Shown here: in pieces, positions 34,542-44,200 of the stretch
Layout: every line of letters starts with the position of its first letter
How positions within the stretch are numbered: position 1 is the stretch's first letter
Assembly (NCBI GenBank): GCA_016714225.1
Contig: JADJNS010000007.1
Span: 372,001-436,000, forward strand
Length of the DNA: 64,000 nt
Source of the DNA: Archangiaceae bacterium
GTDB lineage: Bacteria > Myxococcota > Myxococcia > Myxococcales > Myxococcaceae
Direction: 5' to 3'
Notes under the pieces: model-generated
Database searches by the model: none
What the model saw: the letters and a program-made list of their open reading frames with translations, nothing else
What the model was told of the DNA's origin: nothing
Made by a program: the position numbers and the translations under genes

Positions 34542-35689
34542 GGCGTGCACTCCACGGTGAAGAGGTGGCTCTTCTTCTCGGGGCTGCCGTCAGGGTAGCC
34601 AAAGCGCATCGACAGCTCGCACCGGGACTGCTTCGCGAACTCCCGCTTGAGCTCGGTCTGCAGCACCTCCCAGGTGCGCAGGAAGGTCTGGTCGAACGCG
34701 CCGTACGTCTTCGCCGTGCAGCCCTTGGCCCAGAAGCGCGGCAGCACGCCGGTCGAGTCCGAGATCATGAAGCGGGCATGGCCGGTCAGGTAGCCGCGAA
34801 TCACCGAGAACTCTTCGCGCCACAAGAGGTAGCTGGCGGCCTTGGTCATCGCCGCCACGGTGCCCTTCGACTCGAGGTGCTTCACGATGCCGGGCGTCTT
34901 CTCGAGGCCGGCGTTCGAGAGGTTCGCGCCGATGTGGCGGAAGATGCGCGGCTTCGCGTTCGGCTCGCCGAGCGGCACGAAGCCCAGCTCGACGTTGGCG
35001 AACGCCTCAGAGAAGTCGGGCGGGTGCCAGCTCGCCTTGAGCTGCGCGGCGGTGGTGCCCTCCATCGCGTCGACCTCGGCCTGCGAGAAGTAGTGCAGCG
35101 CGCCGTCGCCCTCGATGCGGAAGTACCGGGCCGACACCGGCGCATAGCCGTTGAGCATCAGCCCCATCAGGTGCATCGAGAGCTGCCCGGGCAGGTCGCC
35201 CTGCTGAATCGCCGAGAGGTTCACGCTCTTCGAGTCGTTCGAGGTCAGCGTCGAGCCCGACGCCTCGAGCAGGCCCTCGAAGCTCTTCTTCAGCTTCGCG
35301 TCGTCGAGCCCGGCCTTGAGGCGCCGCGGGTCTCCCGCCAGCTCGAGCGAGAGCGTGGTGATGACCTGCGCCTTGGGAAACGTGACCAGCGCCATCATCA
35401 GGTCACCGCCGCCGAACGGGTAGACCACCTCGGGCGGCAGCTCGGCGGGCTCGACCGACTGCAAGAACTGCTGCGCCTTCTGGCCCCAGTGCTCCTTGAA
35501 GCGCTTGAAGCGGGGCCCTTGCCGCTTGCAGTAGGCGGCGATGGCCGGTGAGCCGGCGTCGGTCTGGCAGGTGACCACGTCGTAGAGCGCGCGAACCTCG
35601 GGCCAAAGCTCGAGCGGGGCGCCGCTGCTGACGCCGCCGTCGGCGGCCAGGGTCAGGGCGAGGGCGAGGGAGATCATCGAGCGCGGCAA
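34538..35689 (-). CDS. secreted hypothetical protein, 383 residues
   Basis: I do not recognise this protein. A short signal peptide is visible (MPRSMISLALALTLAADGG; ATG at 35677 is an alternative start). The mature part is alpha/beta with scattered Cys (VVTCQTD, AYCKRQG, KGCTAKT, SRCELS, VECTP) that could pair in the periplasm. Distinctive stretches are VVYPFGGGDLMMALVTFPKA, QLSMHLMGLMLNGY and ARYFRIEGDGALHYFSQAE, a pattern that recurs in myxobacterial secreted proteins of unknown role. It is divergent from the cupin gene (41-base gap) and coupled to the HAD phosphatase gene downstream. Confidence 0.75.
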   Translation of the reverse strand: MPRSMISLALALTLAADGGVSSGAPLELWPEVRALYDVVTCQTDAGSPAIAAYCKRQGPRFKRFKEHWGQKAQQFLQSVEPAELPPEVVYPFGGGDLMMALVTFPKAQVITTLSLELAGDPRRLKAGLDDAKLKKSFEGLLEASGSTLTSNDSKSVNLSAIQQGDLPGQLSMHLMGLMLNGYAPVSARYFRIEGDGALHYFSQAEVDAMEGTTAAQLKASWHPPDFSEAFANVELGFVPLGEPNAKPRIFRHIGANLSNAGLEKTPGIVKHLESKGTVAAMTKAASYLLWREEFSVIRGYLTGHARFMISDSTGVLPRFWAKGCTAKTYGAFDQTFLRTWEVLQTELKREFAKQSRCELSMRFGYPDGSPEKKSHLFTVECTP

Positions 35690-35730
35690 TGTAGCTGGAT
35701 GCCGGCGGTCGGCGCGCGGTAGATGCGTGC

Positions 35731-36147
35731 ATGCTCAGAGCGCTCGCAGTGGCAGCGGTGGTGGTCTCGGCGGCGGCGCACGCGCAAGACGCCGGCGTGC
35801 CCACGCCGACCCAGACCGACCCCGACAAGTACACCGTGGTGCTCGAGAACGAGCGGGTGCGGGTGTTTCGCTACCACGACACCCCGGGCGCCAAGACCCG
35901 GCTGCACCACCACGAGGCGTTCGTGCTGTACGTGCTGGCGCCCTTCAAGCGCCGGCTGATCTTCGCCGACGGGTCGACCAAAGAGCGCGAGTTCAAGGCC
36001 GGCGACGTCATCTACATGGACGCGCAGAACCACGCCGGCGAGAACATCGGCAAGACCGACACCGAGGTGCTGATCGTCGAGCTGAAAGAGCCCGGCGCGA
36101 AGCCCCTGCCCAGCGACGGGTGGAAGACCACCGCGCCCAAGAAGTGA
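35731..36147 (+). CDS. exported cupin-domain protein
   Basis: A 138-residue protein with a signal peptide (MLRALAVAAVVVSAAAHAQD) followed by one cupin barrel. Metal-ligand candidates are in TRLHHHEAFVLYVLAP and NHAGENIG, and FKAGDVIYMDAQ is the typical inter-motif segment. Cupins of this type bind a divalent metal or a small ligand; the substrate is unknown. The stop overlaps the next ATG (TGATG), so it is translationally coupled to a 2-oxoglutarate-dependent oxygenase gene, suggesting the two act on related substrates, although only the cupin carries an export signal. Confidence 0.85.
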   Translation: MLRALAVAAVVVSAAAHAQDAGVPTPTQTDPDKYTVVLENERVRVFRYHDTPGAKTRLHHHEAFVLYVLAPFKRRLIFADGSTKEREFKAGDVIYMDAQNHAGENIGKTDTEVLIVELKEPGAKPLPSDGWKTTAPKK

Positions 36148-36686
36148 TGAGCGTCGAGCAGCTCGGCGAGCGCGGCTGGTACATGCGCGACGGCTTCGCG
36201 GGGCGCGCGGTGGCGCTCGCCGCCCTCGAGCGGGCCCGCGGCGTGGCGCTGCGGCCGGCGGCGATTCGGCGCCAGCGCGCGCACGACGCTTCGGTGCGCA
36301 GCGACCACACCACCTGGCTCGACGACTCGCCGCTGCACCCCTGCTTCGAGGCCCTGCGGCTCGAGCTCAACCGCACCGCGTACCTGGGCCTCACCCGCTT
36401 CGACGTGCAGCTGGCGAGGTACGACGCCGGCGGGCACTACGCCCGGCACTTCGACGCCTTTCCCGGCAGCGACAACCGGCGGGTCACCGCCATCGTCTAC
36501 CTGAACCCCGACTGGGTCCCCGCGCACGGCGGCCAGCTGCGCCTGCACGTCGAGCCGCCCCACGACGTCGAGCCCCTGCTCGACCGGCTGGTGGTGTTCT
36601 CGAGCGAGCGCGTCGAGCACGAGGTGCTGCCCTCGTTCGCGCCCCGCTTCGCCGTCACCGCCTGGTTCTACGGGCCGGCGGTCTAG
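36147..36686 (+). CDS. 2-oxoglutarate/Fe(II)-dependent oxygenase, prolyl-4-hydroxylase type
   Basis: A 179-residue enzyme of the P4Hc fold. The iron triad is visible as HFDAF (His-x-Asp) within GGHYARHFDAFPGSDNRR and the distal His in VEHEVLP, with the 2-oxoglutarate-binding Arg in RFAVTAWF. VTAIVYLNPDW and GGQLRLHVEP are standard core strands. The substrate could be a protein residue or a small molecule. The ATG at 36147 shares a base with the cupin stop. No export signal is present. It converges on the membrane-protein gene ending at 36697. Confidence 0.9.
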   Translation: MSVEQLGERGWYMRDGFAGRAVALAALERARGVALRPAAIRRQRAHDASVRSDHTTWLDDSPLHPCFEALRLELNRTAYLGLTRFDVQLARYDAGGHYARHFDAFPGSDNRRVTAIVYLNPDWVPAHGGQLRLHVEPPHDVEPLLDRLVVFSSERVEHEVLPSFAPRFAVTAWFYGPAV

Positions 36687-36696
36687 ACCTTCGGCG

Positions 36697-37485
36697 CTAC
36701 AGCCCCAGGCCCAGCGACAGGCCGCCGCGAAACCGCCCCGAGTCGGCGGTGTTGACGATCAGCCACTCGAGCGAGAGCGCGAAGTACAGCCCGCCCGCGA
36801 GCACGAACGAGCCGGGCCTCGGCCACACCGAGCCGCGCAAGATGCCGCTCACCACGCCCACGTCGAAGCGAACCCCGTGCTCGGACCACACGTTGCCGGT
36901 CGCCAGCGGCGCGGGCGGTATCTCGTTGTGGCTCAAGAACCCCACCGCCTGGAAGAACAGCTGGTGAATCGGAGCCACCACCGCGTCGGTGCCGATCACC
37001 CCCCAGTTCCACGCGAAGCGCGCCGCCAGCCCGCCCTGGTACTTCGAGCCGCACACCCCCGCCCCGCCGCAGATTCTCACCTGCGTCTTCGCCGCCAGCA
37101 GGTCGGCCGCCACCCCGACCGTCGGCCCCATCGCGCGGTTCACCGTGCCGGCCATGCGCCGCGGCCAGCCGAACACCGCGCCCACCTCGGCGCGCGCCCC
37201 GACGTAGCCGGTCTGCCCGAAGGCCCCCGCCAGCATCAGCCCCAGGTGGCCCCAGGTGAACCGGCCCGGGTCGGGCGACGGCAGATCGACCGCGACCTCT
37301 TCGGTCACGACTCCCGCATCGACGCCTCGAAAGTACCGCGGCGCAGCCTCGGCTTCGCGCGCGGGCAAGGGCTGCACGCCGCCATCAGCGTCGCTCACGG
37401 GCTTCGCCGACTCGGGGGGCGCGGCCCAGTCGGCCACGGGGTCGGCCTGCGTCACCACCACCCACACCAGCAGCCCGGCGAGCAT
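36697..37485 (-). CDS. predicted outer-membrane or envelope protein
   Basis: A 262-residue protein I do not recognise. The ATG at 37485, preceded by GAGCGGG, opens a signal-like segment (MLAGLLVWVVVTQA). A Pro/Ala/Asp linker follows to about residue 60. The remaining sequence is Gly-rich with alternating hydrophobic strands (GHLGLMLAGAFGQTGYVGAR, GGLAARFAWNWG, VRFDVGVVSGILRGSVW, GSFVLAGGLYFALSLEW) and ends FRGGLSLGLGL. That closing pattern of beta-strands with aromatic and Leu residues is what an outer-membrane beta-barrel looks like. No specific family is claimed. Confidence 0.72.
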   Translation of the reverse strand: MLAGLLVWVVVTQADPVADWAAPPESAKPVSDADGGVQPLPAREAEAAPRYFRGVDAGVVTEEVAVDLPSPDPGRFTWGHLGLMLAGAFGQTGYVGARAEVGAVFGWPRRMAGTVNRAMGPTVGVAADLLAAKTQVRICGGAGVCGSKYQGGLAARFAWNWGVIGTDAVVAPIHQLFFQAVGFLSHNEIPPAPLATGNVWSEHGVRFDVGVVSGILRGSVWPRPGSFVLAGGLYFALSLEWLIVNTADSGRFRGGLSLGLGL

Positions 37486-37515
37486 CAGCCCGCTCGCTTT
37501 ACTACGTTTCAGGGG

Positions 37516-37749
37516 GTGGACCCTCTCGCGATCGAAGCCGAGCTGCAGCACGAGCGCGCCGCTTCGCTGGGCCGCGCCGGCCGCGCGCTCGAGCGCGCCC
37601 TCGCCCAGTGGCGCGCCTCGCCCACCGACGACACCCTGAAAGAAGCGAAGACCCGCCTCTGGTACCTGGTGGTGCAGCGCGAGGCGCTCGGCCTCTACCA
37701 CCACCGCGACGTGTACCAGCACTACGGCGTGCCGCGCGGCTGGTACTAG
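37516..37749 (+). CDS. small hypothetical protein, 77 residues
   Basis: Starts at a GTG at 37516 directly after an AGGGG run. The sequence is predominantly helical and charged (ELQHERAASLGRAGRALERA, RLWYLVVQREALGL) and ends YQHYGVPRGWY. I do not recognise it, but its codon usage matches its neighbours and it fills the gap between two divergent or convergent genes. Its TAG and the TAG of the PEGA lipoprotein overlap in a shared CTAG at 37746-37749. Confidence 0.6.
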   Translation: MDPLAIEAELQHERAASLGRAGRALERALAQWRASPTDDTLKEAKTRLWYLVVQREALGLYHHRDVYQHYGVPRGWY

Positions 37750-38084
37750 CGCTTCACCAGCGTGACCGTGAGCTGCTCGGTCTTCTCGCCCACCGACACC
37801 TCGGCCCGCCAGGTCTCGTAGCCCTCGCGCTTGAGGCTCACCTGGTAGATGCCCGGCTTGAGCGACAGCGCCCCGGGCATCGCCGACACCTTGCCGTAGC
37901 TCTGCCCGTCGATCACCAGCTCGGCGTCGCTCGGCTCGGCGAGTACTTTCAGACCCGGCTCGTCGGCGACCATCACCCGCTGCTCGGGCCTGTCTTCGGC
38001 CCTGGGCTCGGGCGCCACCGCGCCGTGCGCGCACCCGATCATCACCATGACGGCGAATAGAATTCCTCTCACGACCGGGTACAT
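37746..38084 (-). CDS. PEGA-domain lipoprotein
   Basis: A 112-residue predicted lipoprotein (MYPVVRGILFAVMVMIGCAH; lipobox MIGC). After a short linker, residues 45-112 are one PEGA domain: VLAEPSDAELVIDGQSYGKV, then LKPGIYQVSLKREGYETW and VTLVKR. PEGA domains are surface or periplasmic beta domains often partnered with kinases in myxobacteria. The ATG at 38084 lies only 9 bases from the divergent GTG start of the PilZ-kinase gene, so the promoters of each must lie inside the other's coding sequence. Confidence 0.88.
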   Translation of the reverse strand: MYPVVRGILFAVMVMIGCAHGAVAPEPRAEDRPEQRVMVADEPGLKVLAEPSDAELVIDGQSYGKVSAMPGALSLKPGIYQVSLKREGYETWRAEVSVGEKTEQLTVTLVKR

Positions 38085-38093
38085 TACCGCGCC

Positions 38094-39986
38094 GTGGCAG
38101 CCGACGCGCCGATCAAGGTGATCCGCCTCAAGATCCGCTGCGAGGACGAAGCCGAGTTCAAGCGCGAGCTCGCCGGCCGCGTCGCCAACCGGCTGTTCGT
38201 GCCCACCGACACCCCGCTCGCCCGGGAGGCGCTGTTCTCGCTGCACCTCAAGTTCAACGACGGCCGGGTGCGCGTCAAAGGCACCGCGCGGGTCACCCGG
38301 CTGGTCGACCAGCCCAAGAAGGGCATGCACGTGAAGTACGTCGCCCTCGACTCCGACAGCATTCAGTTCCCCCTCGACTTCGCCCCCTTCGAGGACGCCG
38401 GCCCGGTGTCGAACGACATGCTGCAGCCGAGCACCACCGGCGAGCATTCGCTCCCCCACGACGAGGCCCACGCCGCGGCCGCCCCCGAGGCGCCCGCGCA
38501 GGGCAAGCCCTGGAGCGGTGGCCTGCGCCCGCTCGACGTGCTCGGCAACTACCAGCTGCTCGATCGCCTCGGCAGCGGCGGCATGGCCGAGGTCTTCGCT
38601 GCGCGCGCCACCATGGGCCGCGGCGTCGAGAAGATGGTGGCGCTCAAGGTCGTACTGCCCGCCTTCGGCCCCGGCACCCCCTACGGCGGCCTGTTCCTCA
38701 ACGAAGCGAAGATCTCGGCGTCGCTGCAGCACCCCAACCTCATCCAGGTGTTCGACTTCGGCGAGGCGCAGGGCCGGCCCTACCTCGCGATGGAGTACGT
38801 GCGCGGGCGCGATCTCGCCACCGTGCTGCAGGTGATGCGCATTCGCGGCATCAAGCCCAGCACTGCGTTCTGTACCCACGTCACCCTCGAGGTGGTGAAG
38901 GCGCTCGACTACCTGCACCAGCGCACCGACGTCGACGGCCGCTGGCTGCACCTCGTGCACCGCGACGTGAGCCCCGGCAACATTCTCTTGTCCGAGAACG
39001 GCGAGGTGAAGCTGGTCGACTTCGGCGTCGCCGCCGCCGGCCCCCAGGCACAGCGGCAGCTGGTCGCCGGCAAGTACTCGTACATGCCCGCCGAGCAGCT
39101 CGACGCTCAAGACCCCGCCCCCAGTTGGGATCTGTACGCCCTCGGGGTGGTGCTCTACGAGATGCTCACCCTCGAGCCGCTCTTCGAGGGCAGCACCAGC
39201 GAGACCCGCTCGTCGAACAAGCGCGAGCGCATCGGCCCACCTTCAGAGAAGAACGCGCTCGTCACCCGCGGCCTCGACAGCGTGGTGCTCACCGCCACCA
39301 ACCCCGAGGTGCAGCGCCGCTACAGCCGCGCCCGCAAGATGCTCGCCGCGCTCGAGCAAGAGGCCGCCTCGCTGGGCGCCGCCGACATCAGCCAGAACGT
39401 GCGCGCGCTGTTCGAGGTCGATCTCGAGAACGAGAAGAAGCGCCTCGACGCCGCGGTGCTGCAGGCGCGCGCCGCCCGGCCGGTCGTCGGCACCGGCGCC
39501 CCGGGGCCCATCTCCAACCTCCGCCGCGCGGTGGTGGGCTCGTCGATGGCGCGCAGCCTGTCGCGACGCCCGTGGCTGGCGCGCGGCCTCGCGCTGGCGG
39601 CGGTGCTGGTGCTGACCCTGGGCGGCTGGGGGCTGGCCGGCGTGTGGTCGAAGGCCCGCGAGCTCTCGGCCCACCTCACCTGGTACGACGAGCGGGTGGC
39701 CTCGGGCGCGCTCTCGGGTCCCGGCGGCGACACCGCGCTCGATCACCTCGCCGCCGCGCGCGCCCTGAGCCCCCAAGACGGGCGCGTGCTGCAGCGCTCG
39801 CAATCGCTGGGTCAGGTCTTCCAGCTGCTCGCCGACAAGGCCCTCGCCCGCGGTGACGACGCCGAGGCCGCGGTGCACCTGCAGGCCCTGCTGCTCGCCG
39901 ACCCCGACCGCCCCGGAGTCGCCGACAAGCTCAAGGCCGCCGAGGCCCGCGTGCGCGACCGCAGCAAGCCGCGCCCCGCGCCCTGA
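38094..39986 (+). CDS. membrane Ser/Thr protein kinase with N-terminal PilZ-like domain
   Basis: A 630-residue kinase. Residues 8-105 (IRLKIRCEDEAEFKRELAGR, FVPTDTPLAREALFSLHLKF, RVRVKGTARVTRLV) match the PilZ-like domain found in myxobacteria. The canonical RxxxR / DxSxxG c-di-GMP residues are not clearly present, so nucleotide binding is doubtful. The kinase domain (about 153-430) is complete: LGSGGMAEVFAA, Lys185, LVHRDVSPGNILL, VDFGVAAAG and YMPAEQL. A single membrane helix near 500-520 (LALAAVLVLTLGGWGLAGVW) precedes a C-terminal TPR-like helical region. The GTG start at 38094 fits the PilZ-like domain. It is divergent from a PEGA lipoprotein gene and convergent with the FecR-type gene. 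Confidence 0.92.
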   Translation: MAADAPIKVIRLKIRCEDEAEFKRELAGRVANRLFVPTDTPLAREALFSLHLKFNDGRVRVKGTARVTRLVDQPKKGMHVKYVALDSDSIQFPLDFAPFEDAGPVSNDMLQPSTTGEHSLPHDEAHAAAAPEAPAQGKPWSGGLRPLDVLGNYQLLDRLGSGGMAEVFAARATMGRGVEKMVALKVVLPAFGPGTPYGGLFLNEAKISASLQHPNLIQVFDFGEAQGRPYLAMEYVRGRDLATVLQVMRIRGIKPSTAFCTHVTLEVVKALDYLHQRTDVDGRWLHLVHRDVSPGNILLSENGEVKLVDFGVAAAGPQAQRQLVAGKYSYMPAEQLDAQDPAPSWDLYALGVVLYEMLTLEPLFEGSTSETRSSNKRERIGPPSEKNALVTRGLDSVVLTATNPEVQRRYSRARKMLAALEQEAASLGAADISQNVRALFEVDLENEKKRLDAAVLQARAARPVVGTGAPGPISNLRRAVVGSSMARSLSRRPWLARGLALAAVLVLTLGGWGLAGVWSKARELSAHLTWYDERVASGALSGPGGDTALDHLAAARALSPQDGRVLQRSQSLGQVFQLLADKALARGDDAEAAVHLQALLLADPDRPGVADKLKAAEARVRDRSKPRPAP

Positions 39987-40004
39987 GCGCGCCCGAGCCG
40001 AGCC

Positions 40005-41282
40005 TCACTCCCACTTGTTGATCTTGTTCGGCGTCTTCACCGACGCGCGCGGCACGGCCTTCACCGTCAGCTTGCGCGGCTTCAGGAACAGCGGCTTCAA
40101 GACCTTGCCGTCGATGTACACGCCCCAGCGGTACTCGCCGGCCCCCAGGGTCGCGATGTCGAGCCGCTGCGCGGTGGTGGCCACGCTGATCAGCGCGTCG
40201 TTCTGCGGGTCTGCCCCCTTCGAGATGAGCAGCCGGTAGGTGGGCCCCTTGTCGGCCCCCACCCAGGTGAACGAGACGTTGGGCGGCGAGCCGGCGAAGG
40301 TGACGGTGGTGGCGTCTTCCGGGCCCAGCAGCAGATCTTTCGGCTCTTCACCTTCGAAGAAGATGCGCCGCGCGAAGCCGTACTCGCCCACCACCCCGCC
40401 CTGCCCCTTGGTCGCCACGCGCCACACGTAGAGCCCCTTGCTCTCGGGCCGCAGCGCGAACGACGTCAGCGTCAGGTCGATGATGCGCGCCTGAATGGTG
40501 AACGAGAAGTCACGCGCCACCTGAATGCGGTAACCCGCCGCCCCCGGCACCGGCCCCCACTGCAGCCGGGTGTTCGTCACGCCCTCTTCGAAGAGCACCC
40601 GCGCGTCGATGCCCGGCGCGATGCTGGCGGGAAAATCGGGCAGCTGCACCGCCGCGGGCGGCGCCTCGGTACCCAGCACCGCCGCGTTGCCGGCCGACAG
40701 CGCCACCTGGCTGTCGCCCGAGCGCAGGGTCGCCTTGCCGCGCGACACGCTCACCGCCACGCCCGCATCCGACGCGCTCAGGCGAAACGCCGTCTTGCCC
40801 GCGCCCTTCACCGGCTGCAGCACCGTCGTCTTGCCGTCGGCGGTGCGAATGAGCAGCGGAGCGAGCTCGTCGGCCTCCTTGCCCGGCGCCGGCACCGCCT
40901 GCACCTCACCGGCGGCGACCGACACCCGCGGCGACGTGGGCGCCACGCCGGCCGGCAGCTCGGCGGCGCTCGGCAGCTCGACCACCACCACCGCGTTCTC
41001 CGACAGCTCGAGGCTGCCGCCCTGCAAGAACTCGAGCCGCGCGTGGGTCTGGTCGAGCGTGCGCACCCAGTCGCCGTCGCGCAGCGTGCCGCCCGCGGCC
41101 AGCGGCTCCCAGTACGGCTTGCCGGCGCGCCGCACCTGCGCCTGGCCGTTCACGTCGGCGCAGGTCGCGATCACGGTCAGCGGCGACGCGCTGCCGGCAT
41201 CGGGCCCGCCCGCCTTCGCGCTCTCTCTCCTCTCGCCGCACGCCGCCGCGACCACCAGCAGCACCACCCAGGCTCGCCGCAT
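40005..41282 (-). CDS. FecR-domain lipoprotein
   Basis: A 425-residue predicted lipoprotein (MRRAWVVLLVVAAACGER; lipobox AAAC). Residues 35-140 are FecR-like: GQAQVRRAGKPYWEPLAAGG, LRDGDWVRTLDQTHARLEFL, GGSLELSENAVVVVELP. The C-terminal half contains two fibronectin-like units with WGPVPGAAGYRIQVARD and YVWRVATKGQGG. Such FecR plus Fn3-like proteins in myxobacteria are envelope proteins and usually lack a partner sigma factor; none is encoded here. The ATG shares one base with the stop of the giant repeat protein (TGATG), so it is translationally coupled as the last gene of a four-gene operon. Confidence 0.87.
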   Translation of the reverse strand: MRRAWVVLLVVAAACGERRESAKAGGPDAGSASPLTVIATCADVNGQAQVRRAGKPYWEPLAAGGTLRDGDWVRTLDQTHARLEFLQGGSLELSENAVVVVELPSAAELPAGVAPTSPRVSVAAGEVQAVPAPGKEADELAPLLIRTADGKTTVLQPVKGAGKTAFRLSASDAGVAVSVSRGKATLRSGDSQVALSAGNAAVLGTEAPPAAVQLPDFPASIAPGIDARVLFEEGVTNTRLQWGPVPGAAGYRIQVARDFSFTIQARIIDLTLTSFALRPESKGLYVWRVATKGQGGVVGEYGFARRIFFEGEEPKDLLLGPEDATTVTFAGSPPNVSFTWVGADKGPTYRLLISKGADPQNDALISVATTAQRLDIATLGAGEYRWGVYIDGKVLKPLFLKPRKLTVKAVPRASVKTPNKINKWE

Positions 41283-44200
41283 CAGTATGACTCCCGCCCG
41301 CCGCGGTCGGCCCCGCTGCCCTCGAAGTTGCCGGGGAAGCCGAGGCAGACGTCGAGCCCGGTGTCGAACGCCGAGTTGATCGCCGAGCTGCCGAACGCCA
41401 GGCGCAGGTCGTCTGCCGACGCGAACGCGTACTGCGGATCCGAGGTGAGCGTGTTCGGGTCTCCCGCCACGCACCCGTTCGACGCATTGCCGAACAGCTG
41501 GTGGTGGCTCTTGGTGGTGAACGCCGCCGTGCCGCAGGTCGCGGCAGTGGTCGAGCTGTTGGTGAAGATGTTGTTCTGCAGCACGTGACCGGCACCCGCT
41601 GCGTACGCCACGCCGGTGGCGACCTGGTCGAAGGTGTTGTGCCGCACCAGCGCCGTGCCGTTGCATTGCAGTCTCACGCCGAAGGTGAAGTCTGTGATGG
41701 TGTTCGAGAACATGTCCAGAACCGTGCCGGTGCCCGGGCAGCCCGAGATCTGCACCGCCGGCTGCAACGGAGAAGCCCGCAGCTCGGAGTAGCGCAGGTT
41801 GATGACCCCGGTGGTGTTGGTCTGCTTCTCGACACACGGCCCGGTGCAGCTCGCCAGTCGCACCTGCTCGAGCGTCAGCGTGCCCTGCGTCGAGCGCACC
41901 CCCGCCATGTTGTGAAAGTAGACGTCGGTCAGCGTCACGTTGCCGTTGCCGCTCAGCAAGAACGGCGAGGTCTGCCCCGACATCTCGAGCCCGAAGATGT
42001 TGAGCGTGGTGCCGTTGGGTACCTGCATGGTCTTGCCCACCAGAATCACCCCCGGCTGCGCGTAGACGTCGGTGTCGGCGCTGATGGTGTAGCTGCCGGT
42101 GCTGGTGATGGTCATGGTGCTGGCGAAGAGAATGTTCTCGAGCTGACCGGTACCGTTGGAGATGCGAATCGCCTCGGCCAGCGAGAGCTTGCCGTCGGTG
42201 CCGAACGCGCTGGTGCAGTTGCTCGCGCCGTCGTCGACGTCGCTGGCGGTGTTCACCGTGCAGCGCGGGTCGCCGGGGTTGAGCACGCGCACCCAGCCCG
42301 AGCGGTAGTCGATGTCGCCGTCGGTGTCGCGCACCTCCATGCGCACCCGGTACAGGCCGGCGGTGTTGTAGCGGTGGCTGAAGGTCTTGGTGGTGGTGAA
42401 CGCGCTGAAGTTGCCGTCGTTCTCGGGGTCGAACGTCACCTGCAGCTGCGCGGAGGGCGTCTGGTAGTCGCTGCTCGGCGAGGCGTCGAAGCTCACCGTG
42501 CCGCCGGTGTCGATGACCGCCGGGCTCCAGGTGAAGCGCGCGATGGGCGGAGTGCGCGCCGCGGGCCCCGTCACGGTGAAGGTGTTCGAGGTGCCGTTCA
42601 CCGCGCCTTGCGTGGCGGTGAGCGAGCGGCCGCTGCCCACCGCCGCGAAGGTGGTGAGGGTGACGGTGCCCGACCACACCCCCGCCGCGAACACGTCGGT
42701 GGTGGTGGCGTTGGTGCACGCCGACGTGCAGCTCACCGTGCCGGCCGGGCCCATGCTCAGCGCCGCGGTGCCGGTGAACGCGGTGGCCGCGTTGCCGAAC
42801 GCGTCGCGCGCCCGAACCGTCACCCCGAACGCGGTGTTGAGCGCGCGCGGGTTGCCCACCGGGTCCCACGCGAAGCTGGCCGCCGCCGCCGGCGTCACGG
42901 TCTGGTTCTGGTTCGCCGAGGTCAGGCCCGCGCCCGAGACGGTGACGCCGATGGTGCCCACCGACGTGCCGCGAAAGGCGAACGAGGCCTGGGTCGCGCC
43001 CGCCGCCACCGTCACCGACGCCACCGCGCCACCGCACCCGGTGGTGGGGTGAAACGCGAAGCCGGTCGCAGGCGCCGCGGCGAGGTTGAGCACCGTGCCG
43101 CCGCCCGGCGCCGGCGTCGGGTTGTTCGAGGCGTCGCGCAGCTCGACGGTGAGCACCTGCGAGCAGGTGCCGGCCACCGCGCTGCGCCCCGGGGTCACGA
43201 ACACCACCGCCGCCGCAGCCCCCGCGGTCACCGTCACGTTCTGGCTCACCCCGGGCAGGCCGGCCGCGGTCGCGGTCACCCCCACCGTGCCCACCGCCGT
43301 GCCGCGCACGTAGAAGCTCACCGTGCTGCCGCCGGCGGGAATCTGCGGTGTGCCCGCCGCGGTGGTGCAGGTCGCGTTCGACCAGAACGTGAAGCCCGCC
43401 GCAGGCGCCGCCGCCAGCGCCACGTTGGTGGCCGGCCCCACCGTGGTGGTGTTGCCGAACGTGTCGCGCGCCTCGACGGTCAGCACCGCCGAGCACGCGC
43501 CCGCGGCCACGCTGCGCGCCGGGGTGGTGAACACCAGCTGCGTCGCCCCCGCGGGGTTGAAGGTGGCGTTCTGCGTGCCCGCCACCCACCCCGTCACCGC
43601 GGCGCTCAAGCTGCGCACGCCGGCCTGGGTGCCCTTGAAGTAGAAGCCCGCCGACAGCGCGCCGGCGTTGAGCGTGGTGCTGCTGACCAGCGCGGTGCAG
43701 GTGGCGTCGGAGTAGAAGGTGACGCCCGCACCGCTGGTGAGCGCCACGGTCTGCGCCACGGCAGGGGCCGAGGGGTTGCCGAACGCATCGCGCGGCTGCA
43801 CCGTGGCCAGCGCGCTGCAGCCGCCCGCGGTGAGCGTCTGCGCGCCCGAGGTGAACACCACCCGGTCGGGCGCGGCCGCGGTCACCGTCTGGGTCTGGCT
43901 CGCCGGGTTCAGGCCCGCGGCGGTCGCGATCACCGGCAGCGGGCCCGCCGCGGTGGCGCGAAAGTAGAAGGTCACCGTGTCGGCCGAAGCCGCGATCGAC
44001 AGCTGCGTCACCGCCGCGGTGCACCCCGCGTCCGAGTAGAAGGTCGCTGAGGCGCCGCCGAACGCGACCGGCGTCGACGCGCTCACCGAGCGCGGGTTGT
44101 TGAAGCTGTCGCGCGACTGCACCGAAAGCGCCGCCGAGCAGCCGTTGGCGGTGATGGTGCGCGCCGGGGTGGTGAACACCAGCTGGGTCGGCGCCGCCGC

